Below, one piece after another: positions 31,473-43,158 of a DNA stretch of 64,000 nucleotides (the stretch's first letter is position 1; every line of letters starts with the position of its first letter). The stretch is from Naegleria lovaniensis. Lineage: Eukaryota > Heterolobosea > Eutetramitea > Acrasida > Naegleriidae. Below the pieces are notes generated by a model that saw nothing but the letters and a program-made list of their open reading frames with translations, did no database searches and was not told the origin of the DNA. The stretch lies in NCBI RefSeq assembly GCF_003324165.1, contig NW_025407835.1:248001-312000 (forward strand), read 5' to 3'. The translations under genes were made by a program, and so were the position numbers.

Positions 31473-31686
31473 TCAAACACGATACACGTTATTGGTTTTT
31501 CAATTCAAGTTTGTTTCCTTAGATTAAATTTCGATGTAGAAAAAATTTAATTACTCGAAGCTTTTTTCAATAAAATTCAGTTCGCTTGCATTAGGGTTGA
31601 ATAAAGAGATGCACAAATAGTATTATTTCAGAGGTTCAAAATTGTTTATTCAACGAAATGCGTACTATTTACAATGGTCAACTTGT

Positions 31687-33377
31687 TTAAAAAGACTCAA
31701 AAATACTATTTACATTAGCTCCATCATCAATATCATCCATACATGGAGAGGAGGTGTTCTCAACGAGCAAATTCTCAAAATTAGCACCTCCTCCAACGAC
31801 AACATTCATCATCAAGAGAGAATTCTGGAGGAGATTCATTTGGATTGGATTAAGGTGGAAGTGTTGCTGTTGCTGATCCGAATGAGGCAAATGGAGAGCA
31901 GGAGGTATGTACAAGGCAGGGGTGGTGGTGGAACAATAAAAGTTGGAAGCAGCAGAAGAGGCAAATGGAGAAGGAAGAATGGTACAAAATTGTTGTGTTG
32001 AGGCTTGATGATTTGGAATAAAAACACCATCAGCATCATCGTGGTTGGTAAAATCCGAAATTAATTGGGTCATCTTCTCGTCATCAGCATCATCAGCACT
32101 CAATGATGGAGAGAATTCATCGGCAGACGAATCAGACTCGGACAAGCCACTGGTACACGTGCTGGGACTCACACAATAACCTGCTGCCGTATTGGAAAAG
32201 ACAACATAATCATCATGAGCCTCATGATGTTGTGGAGGAGATGGAATGACCACGAACATTCCTTGTTCAAAGGCTGTATGGAAGGGATGAGCAGGAAGGA
32301 CAACCGTTGAGGTCGATGTTGTTGTTGAGTGATTATTATTGCATCCATTAGTGGTCATTTCATAGTTCAGTATTTCTTGTTGCGACTCGGCAACGACTTC
32401 TTGTGAGGAAGAGTATGGAGAAGATAGATTGGAAGAAGACAAAGAAGCAGGAGAAAACGCATCAGAATTACCCACTACAGATGGATCCATTGTGGACGTA
32501 CTCATTGAACATCCACCACTATTGGACAACAAATCTGAAAAGTTGGTAAAGAGTGAGGTCAAGAAGAGCAAGTGATGATTATTCGCCATACTGCTACTAC
32601 TCGTCGTCGAGCTCTCTTGCTTCTCACTCGACAACAAATTGGTGGCGTTGTGAATCACGGTTCGGATCAAGTTTCGTTCCTTCTCTGAAAAGTTCTTGAC
32701 AGCTGCTGAACGATCCTTTTCATCATTGTTGGCACTCGCTGTCACTAACAAGTGAATGAGTCGAATGGTCTCTGAAACATCATGGTGTGAAATGAGCTTT
32801 TCAAAGAATTCATTCGGTATTTTCTTGAGGTTGGATACAATTTGATCGTTTGATAAGGCATTGTAAATTTCATTGGTTTTTCTAAAGATGAATTCACGAA
32901 TTGACACAAATGAATATTAAAGACGCACACAAAAACTATTAAGACTTACTTGGAAGGATAAGGTTTCAAACTCTTTCTCTTTGCTCTGGGTTTTGGAAAC
33001 TCTTCACCATTCTTCTTCATCTTTTCAAAGTGCTTTTGAGCGTGTGACCGAATTTGCTTTCTCGTTTTCGTTCCAATGAAATCTTCAACCTTCTTCCAAT
33101 CTCTGCCATGAATACGAATAGCTTCGAGGAACTTTTCGTGCTCGTCATCGCTCCATTTCTCTCTCTTTTGTTGAATGGTATATTCTTTTCGTTGCTTTGG
33201 AAGGACTTGAGAGAGAGTGGCCTCAAGAGGTTGTGTGAGAGTGATGGAAGGAGGTGGAGAAGAGGGTGAGGATGAATTCTTTTTTGTAATCTTCTTGATA
33301 GTGGCACCATCACACGAAGAGCCCGTATTAGACTTTCTCCTCGCAGATCCAGCAGTAGTGGTTGACGATGAGACCAT
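31687..33377 (-). CDS. SHAQKYF-type single-Myb transcription factor
   Basis: Exons 33377-32950 and 32881-31687 (540 residues) with a GTAAGT...TTTAG intron. The Myb repeat is at about residues 73-120: [21 protein letters not shown] followed by the third helix [23 protein letters not shown] is the signature of the single-repeat group best known in plants (CCA1/REVEILLE) and also present in amoebae. A basic stretch [12 protein letters not shown] follows and is a likely nuclear signal. The C-terminal 400 residues are low-complexity with Ser, Asn, His and acidic runs, a likely activation region. Expected to bind DNA through the major groove; targets unknown. Confidence 0.9.
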
Positions 33378-34202
33378 AATTTGTGTGTTACTTGTGATTC
33401 GATGAGGTGAGTTGAGTGATGATTGGCAATAATATATTTACACAGTGAGCTCTTATGAAGATGCTCTCAGAGTTTAGGACGACAGAATTGGAGTTGTTGT
33501 GATGGAGAAGTCGGGTCGGCTCGGGACTCTGAGGAGATGAGGGTGTGGTTGTTGTGGTTTCTTTTTTACTGGTAGTGATGCTGTGGTAGGACCAACGTAA
33601 TCACCAAACGCTCCAAATTTCAAAGTTCGGAGTTTCAACTCCGTGACTCGTGAGGTTTGCATTTGTTCGAATCGCCTTCTAAAAACTCAAATTTAGTTTT
33701 ATTCAAGGTTACCAAGTGTTAATTGCAATAGAACCTTCTTGACGAGTAATTCCTTATGATGTGGTGTTTTGGAATGAACGATTGATATTTCACATGTGAT
33801 TCGTTGTTGTTTCACTTGAGCATGCTCGCAAAAATCTCATTTCGGGGAACCTCAAGTTGCCTCTCCGCGGCAGCACAATCTTTTGTAATAATCTCATCAA
33901 GAAATATACGAGCAAGAAGATTCTCTTTTGAACCTGTTTCTTTCTTTGAGTGCGTTCCTTTACAGAAACAAAAAAATGTGTTTGGCTTTCTGAGCAGTGA
34001 AAATTTTGTCTTTCGGAAATCAAAGCATTGAATGTTCTTATGAAAATAGAGAAAAAGAACAGGTCCCTACCACCAATTTTTGTTTTTTACGTATTTATTA
34101 TCTGATCTAATATATATATACTTTTATTGAACAGACATTGCAAAAGAGAGCAAGGAATTTTTTCGCGGATTCGTGTAAATATTAACGAGAGAGAGAGAAA
34201 CG
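33378..34202. other. Long intergenic region with two weak small frames
   Basis: About 825 bases between the divergent Myb and folliculin-interacting-protein genes. A 62-codon minus-strand frame with ATG (33662-33474) and a plus-strand frame from ATG 33822 to 34031 (about 69 codons, start MLAKISFRGTSS, Arg/Ser-rich like a targeting peptide) are present but match nothing known. Near 33625-33640 there is a perfect inverted repeat ggagtt-tc-aactcc. An AT-repeat (atatatatata) lies near 34110. This probably holds both promoters. Confidence 0.4.
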
Positions 34203-37200
34203 ATGGGAAATACAGTGCAAAATAATATAAAGGAGCCTAGAATTGAATCATCATTGCCTTCAATTAATGGCGGTACACAACATTATCTAGAAACATTTCC
34301 GAATCATCTACATAAAACAGATGAGACGGACTCAATTTTTACTCGTTCATCATCATCTTCATCACATACTCATCGATTGATTGATCAAATTCAATTTGGG
34401 TCAATTCCCGATAAATTCTGTAGTGTCCGTATTCTGCTCATGCAAAGTGGCATGACTGGAAATATCACTCTCTATGACACTCACAATGACGAAGCATTTA
34501 AACAAATTAGAGCCAAATTACATCTCAATATTAAAGAATTGAATGAAAAGTTTAGAAAAGAGAGGCTTTTAAAGCGATCAACTCCAAGCTTCCTGGCAAA
34601 AAGTGCTCCTTCTGTGAAACCGCTTCTCGTGAGCATGCTAGGTGGAGAAAAATCTAAAAGCAACCGTACCATAAAGCAAGAGCAGCCAACACAAAAGAAC
34701 GATAAGCAAAATGTGAAACAACCAGTTGGTCTTAATGATATTAGTATTTTAGGAGAAATGTTATTTGGGTCAATTCCCATACAAATTGTGGGACAAAACA
34801 CCAAAATTCATTCCGTTCCACAACACAAGCAGACCTGTCTCAGTAAGGTATTCCGAGTTGGCCTTCCGGTGAGCTCTGTAATTAGCAAGAAGGAACAAGA
34901 GCAAAATTTAAAGGAGCATCATTCCATGTTTTCTAAAATTCCAGAACATACCATGAGCGAGAACAACCATTCTACACAACAGCATACTGATGCGTCTCCA
35001 TCATCGAGCTCATCTTCCATTAGAGGTCGATCTGGAAGTATTGTACATAGTCCTAGCAATGCCAGTAATATGCCCTCTAATGGTGCTGGAGGTAGAGTAA
35101 GAAGCTTGTCAACATCAGTTGCTGAGTCTGCAACAAAAGAGTTCATTGACAGCTTTGATCATGACAATAAGCAGCAAAAAGCCAAGAAAGAAAAGAGAAA
35201 GAAAGTTCAAAAAGATCAAGAAGTCTACATGTGCAAGTCCTCCTTCGGTATTTCTGTACTTCTCGTTTTTCATGACAGTGGCGAAGATAAGGATGACCTT
35301 CAAAATCCAAACCAATTGCAACGTTTAATTTTTTCACATTTTCCACTTTTTGAGCATCGATTAAGGAAACTTCTCAACACGTGCAAACAAGCATTGCAAA
35401 AATATTTAAAGAAAATTGTTGAAGATGCAAAGGAAGCTGGACGATTGGAGGAAATGTTCAGCGGTTTCACATTTAACATTCGATCATTTCATGGATGTTT
35501 GCAAGAGAGCGAGGAAATTTCAAAGGCTTCCATTGACTTTCATAGATTTATCATTTCATTTCTGCACGCGCCTCGTTTTCATGTAAGTTAGTTCGATTTT
35601 TTAATCGTGTGGTACAATAACGTGATTGATGTGTCATCATTAAGTCTCCAATTTGGCAGTCTCATTCACTCATGCCATTCAAAAAGGGTAATGATTTTTC
35701 ATCATTTCTCAATGATTTGTTACTTCTCACGAATGAAGATCCTCAAAACAAAGGGTATGTTGTCTCTTTGAGTTGCATCCATTCTATGTTCACACAACAC
35801 ATTAGTTTCATGACACAAATCATTTCCACAATTCTTGCAAATCATCTTTCATGGATTGCACATTTCACAAAATCATCTGAAACAGAAGAAACTTCTCCTT
35901 CACACTTACTGGTCAAGTATTTAAGGTCTCTGTATGGAGCTGGTTATATTGGGGATGATGAGGGCTATGAAGGCGACACTTCAGATAGTTTATCAACCTC
36001 TTCGTGTGAACCAAAGAAGCATAGACTTGGCCTAAAAAAGTTTTGTAAGATTATTGTGGTTGGAAGTTCAAACAGGCAAATACGATATTGCATTTCCCTG
36101 ATCACATATCTTTTGAAATCTGTGCTTCTTCTGGAAAAAGAATTTTCGGTAGACAAAAAACTACCTGGAGCCGTTCAAAATGTCAACCCCTCTGAGCCAA
36201 ACATGAGAGAGCCTCTTGTCACTCTTACACCAATGCAATTTCTTGAAATGGCTCCACCATTAGAATCGAAGAAAAGCCCAAAATTATTTCAAAAACCATT
36301 CGTTGGTGATTTCCTACCAGCTTCAGGTCAATCGGATGACGACAATGAGGCCAGTATTAAGCCAGTCACTTTAGTTCCACAACCAGACTGTTCCGTGACA
36401 CCATACACTGAGGAAGTTGAACAACTGAATTTAAAAAACAAATTCAACAAGTTTGGAAATGCATTATTTGGTGATGTGTGTACCTGGTATTGTGGAGGAT
36501 TTGTAATTTCGGGATTGCCAAGATATGTCACTTTCCAACAAGAGCTTATTGAGGACTTGGAATTTGTTCAAACAGAGAGTATAGATGGAGATACAAGACT
36601 ACCTGACACAGCTAGTTGTGTTATTGTTGATATCGAGGGAAGGTATGTATTTGAAAGTTTAAGTGTGCAATTTTTTAATTCGAAAATTACACATTTTTAA
36701 CAGATCATGCAATGTTATTGTATCTCATCAGAGTCGCGTTAAATTTGAAGAGGGACATGCATCTGACATGATATCTAACATGCTCTCAGAAATTTTATGC
36801 CTTAAAACTCTCAATGATAGCCCAGAGACCAATGCTGTCTGTGAACAATTGTTTCAAGATACTCTTTACAGTTTGGTTCTGAAAGCAAAACTACTGCTCA
36901 CACTTTCCGACTCGCTCAATATCGAGCAACCATCCAAGAATTCTATTCAAGCTGCACCCTCTTTACTATCCTGGAGATCCCAAAAAAAGCAAAATAGCAA
37001 AGGTTTGGCAGATGTCATCAAAAAGAAGTTCAATAATAATGAGAAATCGAAAAAACAAAATCCAGAACCTATAAGTTACGGCCAAATAGCTGGTCTCCTT
37101 GGTGTATCAACTTCAGACATGCCATTACTCATATCCATAGCAAGTGCTTACCGAGCAGACATTGTTAAAAAGGTTGTTCCTCAAATCAAATCTACATCAA

Positions 37201-37217
37201 AAAAGAAGAAACGATAG
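34203..37217 (+). CDS. FNIP: Folliculin-interacting protein
   Basis: Partner of folliculin in nutrient signalling at the lysosome (Rag GTPase/TORC1 and AMPK pathway). Exons 34203-35582, 35660-36642 and 36704-37217 give 958 residues. It has the N-terminal longin-type block (PDKFCSVRILLMQSG...), LGEMLFGSIPIQI...TKIHS followed by CLSKVF, then the DENN-type middle (GISVLLVFHD...LIFSHFPLFEHRLRKL), AGYIGDDEG...KIIVVGSSNRQIRYCISLITYLL, the C-terminal GGFVISGLPRYVTFQQEL, VIVSHQSRVKFEEG, and finally SYGQIAGLLGVSTSDMPLLISIA, which matches the end of animal FNIP proteins. Ser-rich linkers between blocks are shorter than in animals. All junctions are GT-AG. Confidence 0.92.
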
Positions 37218-37380
37218 GAAGTACATGGTTTTTCTCTTCAAACCTATGAGCTATAGAAGACCTTCGCGTCAAAACAGGAAACCATTTTACCAACTTGAGC
37301 TCGCTGTGGGAAAGGCTTTTCAAATTCTAACCTCAAAAGAAAAAGTTGGAAACTCCATCCTGTATGTTGGTATTATTTGC

Positions 37381-38937
37381 TCAAGCAAAAGTGTTCGCAA
37401 ATCGAACATTTGAAAACTCCTTGATCATCATGTTTCTGAATTCTACTAACCACGTTTTCACTCTCTTTTCGTGTGTATCACTGAAATCAATGGCAGATCT
37501 TGAGTAAACTAGCATACTGAATTTTGTCACATTGGTCATAGTGCTGATCGACGATGAATTGGCTTTGGGAGAGTTAGTAGGGGCGGTTGATTTTCTGATG
37601 CTGTAACGCCTCAAAATGTCCACAACATCATCACCAAAACTTGGAGGGGTAATATCACTAAGATTATCTGCATCCCGTTCATCTTGATTTGCTATTTCTT
37701 GTTCATTTACAGCAGGAGATGATTTTTCATCAATCGTTGCGGGAGAGGGCATTGTTTGCTTATCTTGAACAAATTGCACCGTAATATAATCATAAATTAA
37801 CGATGTTGCTTGTCGATACGTGAAGAGATAAAATTCTGTATTGCTGTCCAACAATTCAACCTTCTCTTGTTTGGAAATAAATATTTCCCATGTGGTCAGG
37901 AGTTGTTCAATCGAAACTCCTTGGAAAATGGGTGAAATAAACTCAGTCCTTCTATCAAATGTTTTGTTGAATCGTTCAAATCCGTTAGGGGCAGAAAAGA
38001 ACCAATTATTCCTTATTTTTGGTGCTTTGTGAAGCATCCAATCCACATTTCGGTGTTGATTTTTTGTTGGGTTACTTGTCGATAACACGACAGGTTTGTC
38101 CAGAAAGAAGTGTGACACTAGTTTTTGTAATTTCGTGTTTGACCTAATTTCTATATCAAGTATTTGAACCATCTTTTCAAAATATTCATTCAATTGTGAT
38201 ACTCTCTTTTCAATATTTTCTTTTTTCAAATTTCCCATGATTAACTTTTTCGGAAAGAAGGGTTTCAATTCTCGTGCAAAATCTGGAGATAATTCAATAA
38301 ATCGTTGATGAAATTCCAATATTTCGCTATATCGTTTTGCTATGATACAATCTCCACTGTCCAAATGTCTATAAAACGAAGCTATTGAATTCATTGAAGA
38401 TGAGGCAGTAATATTGCCATGGTTACTACTGTTGAAACTCTCCGAGCCAGATTCAATTAAAGCAGCAAAAGTATGTCCATTACTTTGATTTTCATTCAAT
38501 GATGACGATGATGAAGATGACGCAGGTGTTGAGGCTGTATTCGTCATGTTATCATCATCAAATTCCTCAAAATGTGAGTACTGATATTCCCGATCAAAGG
38601 GAGTTGCCAGTGTTCCCTTCTTCTTGGAAGTTACTGTTACTTCGTTATGCTGACCCGAAGACATGTTGATGATTTCAAGATGATCTTTGTTACTAGCACT
38701 TGTATTACAATCATCATTAGGAGCATGAACGGAAGGAATAAGAGCTTCTTCTGATGAATGAACCATCATTATTAAATTCTGCACATCATGATTCTTATTC
38801 ACGAGGGCGGCTGGTTTATCGGAAAACTCCTTGGCCTGATGGTTGGAAAATACTTGAATCGTGTAGAGCACAAACGGTTTTTTATCCCCACTCTGACTAC
38901 CATCCACGACTTGATACTGAATGATTTTAATGAACAT
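37381..38937 (-). CDS. PX-domain protein
   Basis: Single exon, 518 residues, starting at ATG 38937 (MFIKIIQYQVVDG). A phox-homology domain is split by a Ser/Asn-rich insert: the first strands (IIQYQV...FVLYTIQVF) lie at the start, while RYSEILEFHQRFIE, the proline-type turn PFFPKKLIMGN and the helix IEKRVSQLNEYFEKMVQ lie at about 205-265. PX domains bind phosphoinositides on endosomes. The insert of roughly 140 residues within the domain is unusual. The C-terminal 230 residues show no recognised domain, with a hydrophobic FSMLVYSRS near the end. It could be a sorting-nexin-like or Naegleria-specific trafficking protein. Confidence 0.82.
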   Translation of the reverse strand: MFIKIIQYQVVDGSQSGDKKPFVLYTIQVFSNHQAKEFSDKPAALVNKNHDVQNLIMMVHSSEEALIPSVHAPNDDCNTSASNKDHLEIINMSSGQHNEVTVTSKKKGTLATPFDREYQYSHFEEFDDDNMTNTASTPASSSSSSSLNENQSNGHTFAALIESGSESFNSSNHGNITASSSMNSIASFYRHLDSGDCIIAKRYSEILEFHQRFIELSPDFARELKPFFPKKLIMGNLKKENIEKRVSQLNEYFEKMVQILDIEIRSNTKLQKLVSHFFLDKPVVLSTSNPTKNQHRNVDWMLHKAPKIRNNWFFSAPNGFERFNKTFDRRTEFISPIFQGVSIEQLLTTWEIFISKQEKVELLDSNTEFYLFTYRQATSLIYDYITVQFVQDKQTMPSPATIDEKSSPAVNEQEIANQDERDADNLSDITPPSFGDDVVDILRRYSIRKSTAPTNSPKANSSSISTMTNVTKFSMLVYSRSAIDFSDTHEKRVKTWLVEFRNMMIKEFSNVRFANTFA

Positions 38938-39178
38938 GGTCCTCGGCAATGATGATGACTCGGAGCGGCTCGTTTCCTCAACTCTTCGACTTTGTGTTTA
39001 CGAAAACTGAATTTTTTTCAAGTGTCGATTCACACTTTAAAAAAATTCATTCACACAAAGAGTTCATGGCTGTTCGTGGACTACGTGAAGGAAAAAAGTA
39101 GCTCAACAAAAGAAAATCTCAGTAACAACGTGTACTTCATTGTTCCACTACGTATTATATGGCTGCTTTATGAAAGTT

Positions 39179-40397
39179 TTAATTGTTGTCATCATAATGG
39201 AGATAATTTGCAAATAGTTCAGTTTCACCTTTGGGGCTGTTCAAGTCACATAAAGCAATTAGTAAAATAGATTTGGTGAGTAATTGTGAATCGTCTTCAG
39301 AAAGTGGTTTGTATGAGAGATTTGGAATGTATTGTCGAAGATGAAGTGGCCATTCATGTAACTTGAAATTATATTCATAGTACATGACATTACTTTCAAA
39401 GTGGAGATTTTGATGATCGTTGTGGTTGGATGTTTCCTCATTGATGACAGGTGAGTTAATGTAATGTCCAATATTTAGATGATTTTTGATTGAGTATTGC
39501 TTTCGTATTTTCCAATAGGCAGTATCATCGCTGTAAGCATTGCCAACCATATCTTCATAGGCATGATCATGCACATAACGAAAATTAAGCCATGAATCAT
39601 CACATTGCTTAATGACTTGGCCATTGGTTAAAATAATATCATCGCGTGTTGAATATGATTGAAAGAATAATTTAGAAATGAATCTGTCATTGCCATCCAC
39701 ACGACAACATGGACTTCTTTGGTTGATAAAATGATTTCCTAATATTTGGTCATCAGTATTGATCCAAATATCAAAAATTGAAAAAGAAGGAGAATGTCAT
39801 AAAACAATGGTTGAAAGAATGCCACGCACCTATTGATTGAAAGAAAATGGGGTCATTACTATCATAAACCATTCCAGGATAAAGACAAACTACTTGGCCT
39901 TTTTTCACATGCCCTTTCAAAAAAACTCCGTCTCCATTCACGTTTGGAAGTAATGTTCTCTTTTTCAACAACAGAAAATCCGTGTTACTCAAACCACTGG
40001 ATTTGTCACAGTTGGTATTAATATTCGATTGATTCATATTGATTTGATGAATAATTTCAAAATATTCCAATAATTGTCGTGTTAAAACTTCATGAGAAAG
40101 ACAATGTTTATAGGCTTCATCCTTCGTCAATAATTCATTTCGGAATGCATTTTCCTTGATTTGTATCGATGTAAGTTTTTTAACATTCGATTGTTTTCTA
40201 TTTCCGAACAAGGAGAATGAAAAATTTTGTGTCATGGCTCCACCGCTGATCCACTGATTATTTGAAATTATTTTCGAAAATGATGATGAGTGGTTATGGG
40301 TGGTTATTGGATGGAAATGGTTTTTCGAAAAAACACATTTGTATAATAGAGTCGTGGTTATCTGCCGACGACTTTGTGAGAAGGCATTTTTGCTCAT
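39179..40397 (-). CDS. SETD9: SET domain-containing protein 9
   Basis: Exons 40397-39830 and 39738-39179 (375 residues), with donor GTGCGT and acceptor TTAG. The N-terminus is basic and serine-rich, possibly a mitochondrial signal (MSKNAFSQSRRQITTTLLYK). The SET region matches animal SETD9: GVFLKGHVKKGQVVCLYPGM, the junction block DPIFFQSIG, VDGNDRFISK, HYINSP (the NH.. substrate motif is altered), VMYYEYNF, LRQYIPNLSY, LIALCDLNSPKGETELFANY where family members carry GEELFxxY. Probable lysine methyltransferase; substrate unknown. It follows the augmin-like gene on the same strand with 26 bases between stop and start. Confidence 0.88.
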
Positions 40398-40423
40398 TTT
40401 CTTTTATCTGAATGCAATGGATC

Positions 40424-41655
40424 TTAACGATGGGACGTCATGCGAACAGAGGATTGCTCCAATAGATCTAGTTTAGGTTGAATAAAGCTGTTGTAGCTGT
40501 TAAGAGCTGTCTGAATCGTGGTACCATTGTTCACGAGTTGTTGGTAGGACTCTCTAATATGATGCACATTTTCAATGAACTGGTAAATGTTCTCGCTGGT
40601 AAAACCCTTTTACAAAATATGTCTAAATACTTACATTCTCTAAATGTGTCAAGCTGTCTGTAATTTTCAGTGTCACATTCTCCAATGGAGACAACTCTTC
40701 TTGAGGTTTGTTGTTAATGACCCATTGAGCAAATTCTTCCTTAAACACTCTAATAAAATCATCAACAAGTGTAGAAAATTGTTGAACTGCCTCTCCAACT
40801 TGCTTAATCTTTTCTAAATGTTCCTGAGATAGATTTGACATGCAAAAATAGTTTCCATCCCAAGGATTCTGATTCATATCGACGTGAATGCCTTTGTTTT
40901 GCTCATTAATTCTGGATTGCAGGTCTTCAATGATTTCTTGATATCTAGTAATATGAGTATTAGCTTTTTCTACATCTTTTTGGAAAGATTGTATGTCTGG
41001 AAGTTTCTTTTTCTTGAACTTGGATGTCATGTCATTGGAGAATAACTTGACATCGTTTACGAGTACTGCATTCATGTTGTGACAAACATGATTAATAAAA
41101 TTGAAATCATTTGCAAATTGTTGCTTGGTTTCTTCAGGGCTATGAGTGCACAGAATATTTGGTTACAAACTTAAAAATTACGCTTGAATGAGCTTGAACT
41201 TACCGATATTCCTTCACAGTCTCTACTAGTTCCAATAAATCATTAATGAACTTAATATTTCTCTCTCGAGTACAGCACTCACTCCCTCTCACCAAATTCA
41301 AATCACAACCTTCAACAATTCCGAGCCAAGAACATGCTTGTAGAATTGCTAATCGTTTAGACAGAATATTCATAAATTAAATCGTATCATCATCAGAATG
41401 AAACATCATACCTTGTTCTTTGTGGTCATTGCTATCTAACGGAAGTCGCAGCATGTGATTGATATCATCGGAGAAATATCCAGCAGGAAGGAAGTATCTA
41501 TTTAACAAGTACATCAGTACATCATATCTAATTTCTCCAGCTTTCAAAATGTAGTCGTTATCAATCACAAGACGAGCAACAGGATGATTGCGAGCTTGTG
41601 GATCATTGTGAAGCAAGGTTTTAATTTTGAAATTCAAATTTTCGACCGTTGTCAT
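40424..41655 (-). CDS. Augmin/HAUS subunit 7-like protein
   Basis: Four exons: 41655-41412, 41348-41204, 41139-40635 and 40579-40424, all GT-AG, total 1050 bases (349 residues). It has the layout of HAUS7/AUG7: an N-terminal winged-helix-like calponin-type part (EIRYDVLMYLLNRYFLP), AILQACSWLGIVEGCDLNLVRG then ERNIKFINDLLELVETV, the linker IHVDMNQNPWD, and C-terminal coiled coils (TRYQEIIEDLQSRINEQ, SYQQLVNNGTTIQTAL). Augmin nucleates branched microtubules in the spindle, consistent with Naegleria's mitotic tubulin arrays. The family call rests on spacing and short blocks in plant and animal members and should be tested by profile search. Confidence 0.6.
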
Positions 41656-41714
41656 TTTTTTGGCGGATTAGATAACTCCAACACTTCAATCCAACAATTA
41701 ATATTCAAAAAAAA
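41656..41714. promoter_or_regulatory. Short divergent promoter region
   Basis: A 59-base A-rich spacer between the divergent start codons of the augmin-7-like gene and the TFIIE-alpha gene. No specific element is identified. Confidence 0.35.
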
Positions 41715-43067
41715 ATGAACGCACTCTACCAAAGAAGCCACAATCAAACAGTTTATGTTCTTCTTCGGATGGTCGTCCGAGCCTTTTATGAAGATGTTCA
41801 TGTAGTGGTGATGGACGCATTATTACATTATCAGACAAATCAGATCGATGAAATCCGAGAGGGCGATTTGGTGAAAAAAGTGAATTTACAACCTCATGTT
41901 GTTAAAAAGGCACTCTTGGATTTGTATAATGACTCAATAGTAGTGAAGGAAGAAAAGGCTACGGAAAGAAAAAAGGGACAAAAGAAATATCCATTTAAAT
42001 CGGAATGTTTTTGGCGAATTGATTATGAGCAATGTATCAATTCTATTCGATATAAATTGTATCTAGTTTCACAGGAAGTCAAAAAGAAAGTGCAAGCAAA
42101 TCCGACATATGTCTGCTCGGGATGTTACGAAGAATTTGAATCATATGATACGGCCAAGTTACTTGATTATTCTACAGGTCTTTTAATTTGTAATTTATGT
42201 GGGTCCGAAGTGAATGAGTCTGCTGACTCCATGGAAAAACATGAGGAAACAGTATCAGGATCGGATTCGCTCGAAGTTCGATTTAATACGCAGTTAGCAC
42301 CGATCAAAGATCGATTAGATCAATGCAAAGATTATGTTGTTCCAAAAGACTACAGATGGAATTACAAAAGTATTGTCACAAAAGAAGAAGCAGACAAACG
42401 AATCGAAGAACAACGTAAACAAATTGACAGAGACAAGAGCATGGGAACTCACAAGCAGGTACATGTCCAAAGGCATCATCAACACAACACTCTCGGTGCC
42501 ACTGCACACGTTGCCAAAGCAGCTGGAAGGTCTACAAACTCATTCCAGCTTGATCCCTCAGCAAACATTATTATTGATTTTGCTGAAAGTAATAGCACAG
42601 CAGAGACTGAGAAGGAAACCACTCCAGTGGCAAAGAAACCAGAAAATCCATTCTTCTTGAAACAAACAGTCTCCTCAAAAGAGTATGCCGATTATAGTGA
42701 TGTAAATGAAACTGTAGAGGAGGAAGATGGTGGTGTGTCACTTAACGACAGAGAGATTAATACTGAAGTGTATCATCAACTGTTGGAAAGAGAACATGAA
42801 GAACAACGAAAAGCCAATGCTATGGATGATGAGTTTGAAGATAACAACATGATTGATGAATTTGTGAATGTCACCGATGGCCTCGGGCAGCCTCAACAAC
42901 AAGAAGCAGCACAAGATTCTTCAGAAACTTTTGTCTATGTTCAAGGTGTTGCCGTTCCATACTCTATGGCCAAAGATAACCCTTCATATTTAGACAAAAT
43001 GACACCACAAGAATACGAAAATTACATGAGTATTTATAAGCAAGAAGAAGACATTTATGAATTTTAG
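41715..43067 (+). CDS. GTF2E1: Transcription initiation factor TFIIE, alpha subunit
   Basis: General RNA polymerase II factor that recruits TFIIH to the pre-initiation complex. Single exon, 450 residues. An extended winged helix spans about 15-125 (VLLRMVVRAFYEDVHVVVMDALL, then ECFWRIDYEQCINSIRYKL), followed by a zinc ribbon at about 130-165 with CSGCYEEF and CNLC as the two cysteine pairs (TYVCSGC...LLICNLCGSEV). The long C-terminus is acidic (EEEDGGVSL, MDDEFEDNNMIDEF) as in other TFIIE-alpha proteins and carries FVYVQGVAVPYSMA, a conserved block just before the end. The gene is immediately followed by the E1 gene. Confidence 0.95.
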   Translation: MNALYQRSHNQTVYVLLRMVVRAFYEDVHVVVMDALLHYQTNQIDEIREGDLVKKVNLQPHVVKKALLDLYNDSIVVKEEKATERKKGQKKYPFKSECFWRIDYEQCINSIRYKLYLVSQEVKKKVQANPTYVCSGCYEEFESYDTAKLLDYSTGLLICNLCGSEVNESADSMEKHEETVSGSDSLEVRFNTQLAPIKDRLDQCKDYVVPKDYRWNYKSIVTKEEADKRIEEQRKQIDRDKSMGTHKQVHVQRHHQHNTLGATAHVAKAAGRSTNSFQLDPSANIIIDFAESNSTAETEKETTPVAKKPENPFFLKQTVSSKEYADYSDVNETVEEEDGGVSLNDREINTEVYHQLLEREHEEQRKANAMDDEFEDNNMIDEFVNVTDGLGQPQQQEAAQDSSETFVYVQGVAVPYSMAKDNPSYLDKMTPQEYENYMSIYKQEEDIYEF

Positions 43068-43158
43068 AATGGCATAGGCAGAACTCTAATAATAATTGTA
43101 AACTTGTTCATGGCTGTTAACAGAACTATAAAAAAAAATAAACACAGCAGCACCTATC

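Noticed and set aside
33474-33662. A 62-codon minus-strand frame upstream of the Myb gene
   Set aside because: Proline/serine-rich without a recognisable motif, and it lies in the probable 5' region of the Myb gene.
33640-33680. A GTTCGAATC box resembling the tRNA T-loop promoter
   Set aside because: No matching A box, acceptor stem or anticodon arm could be folded around it.
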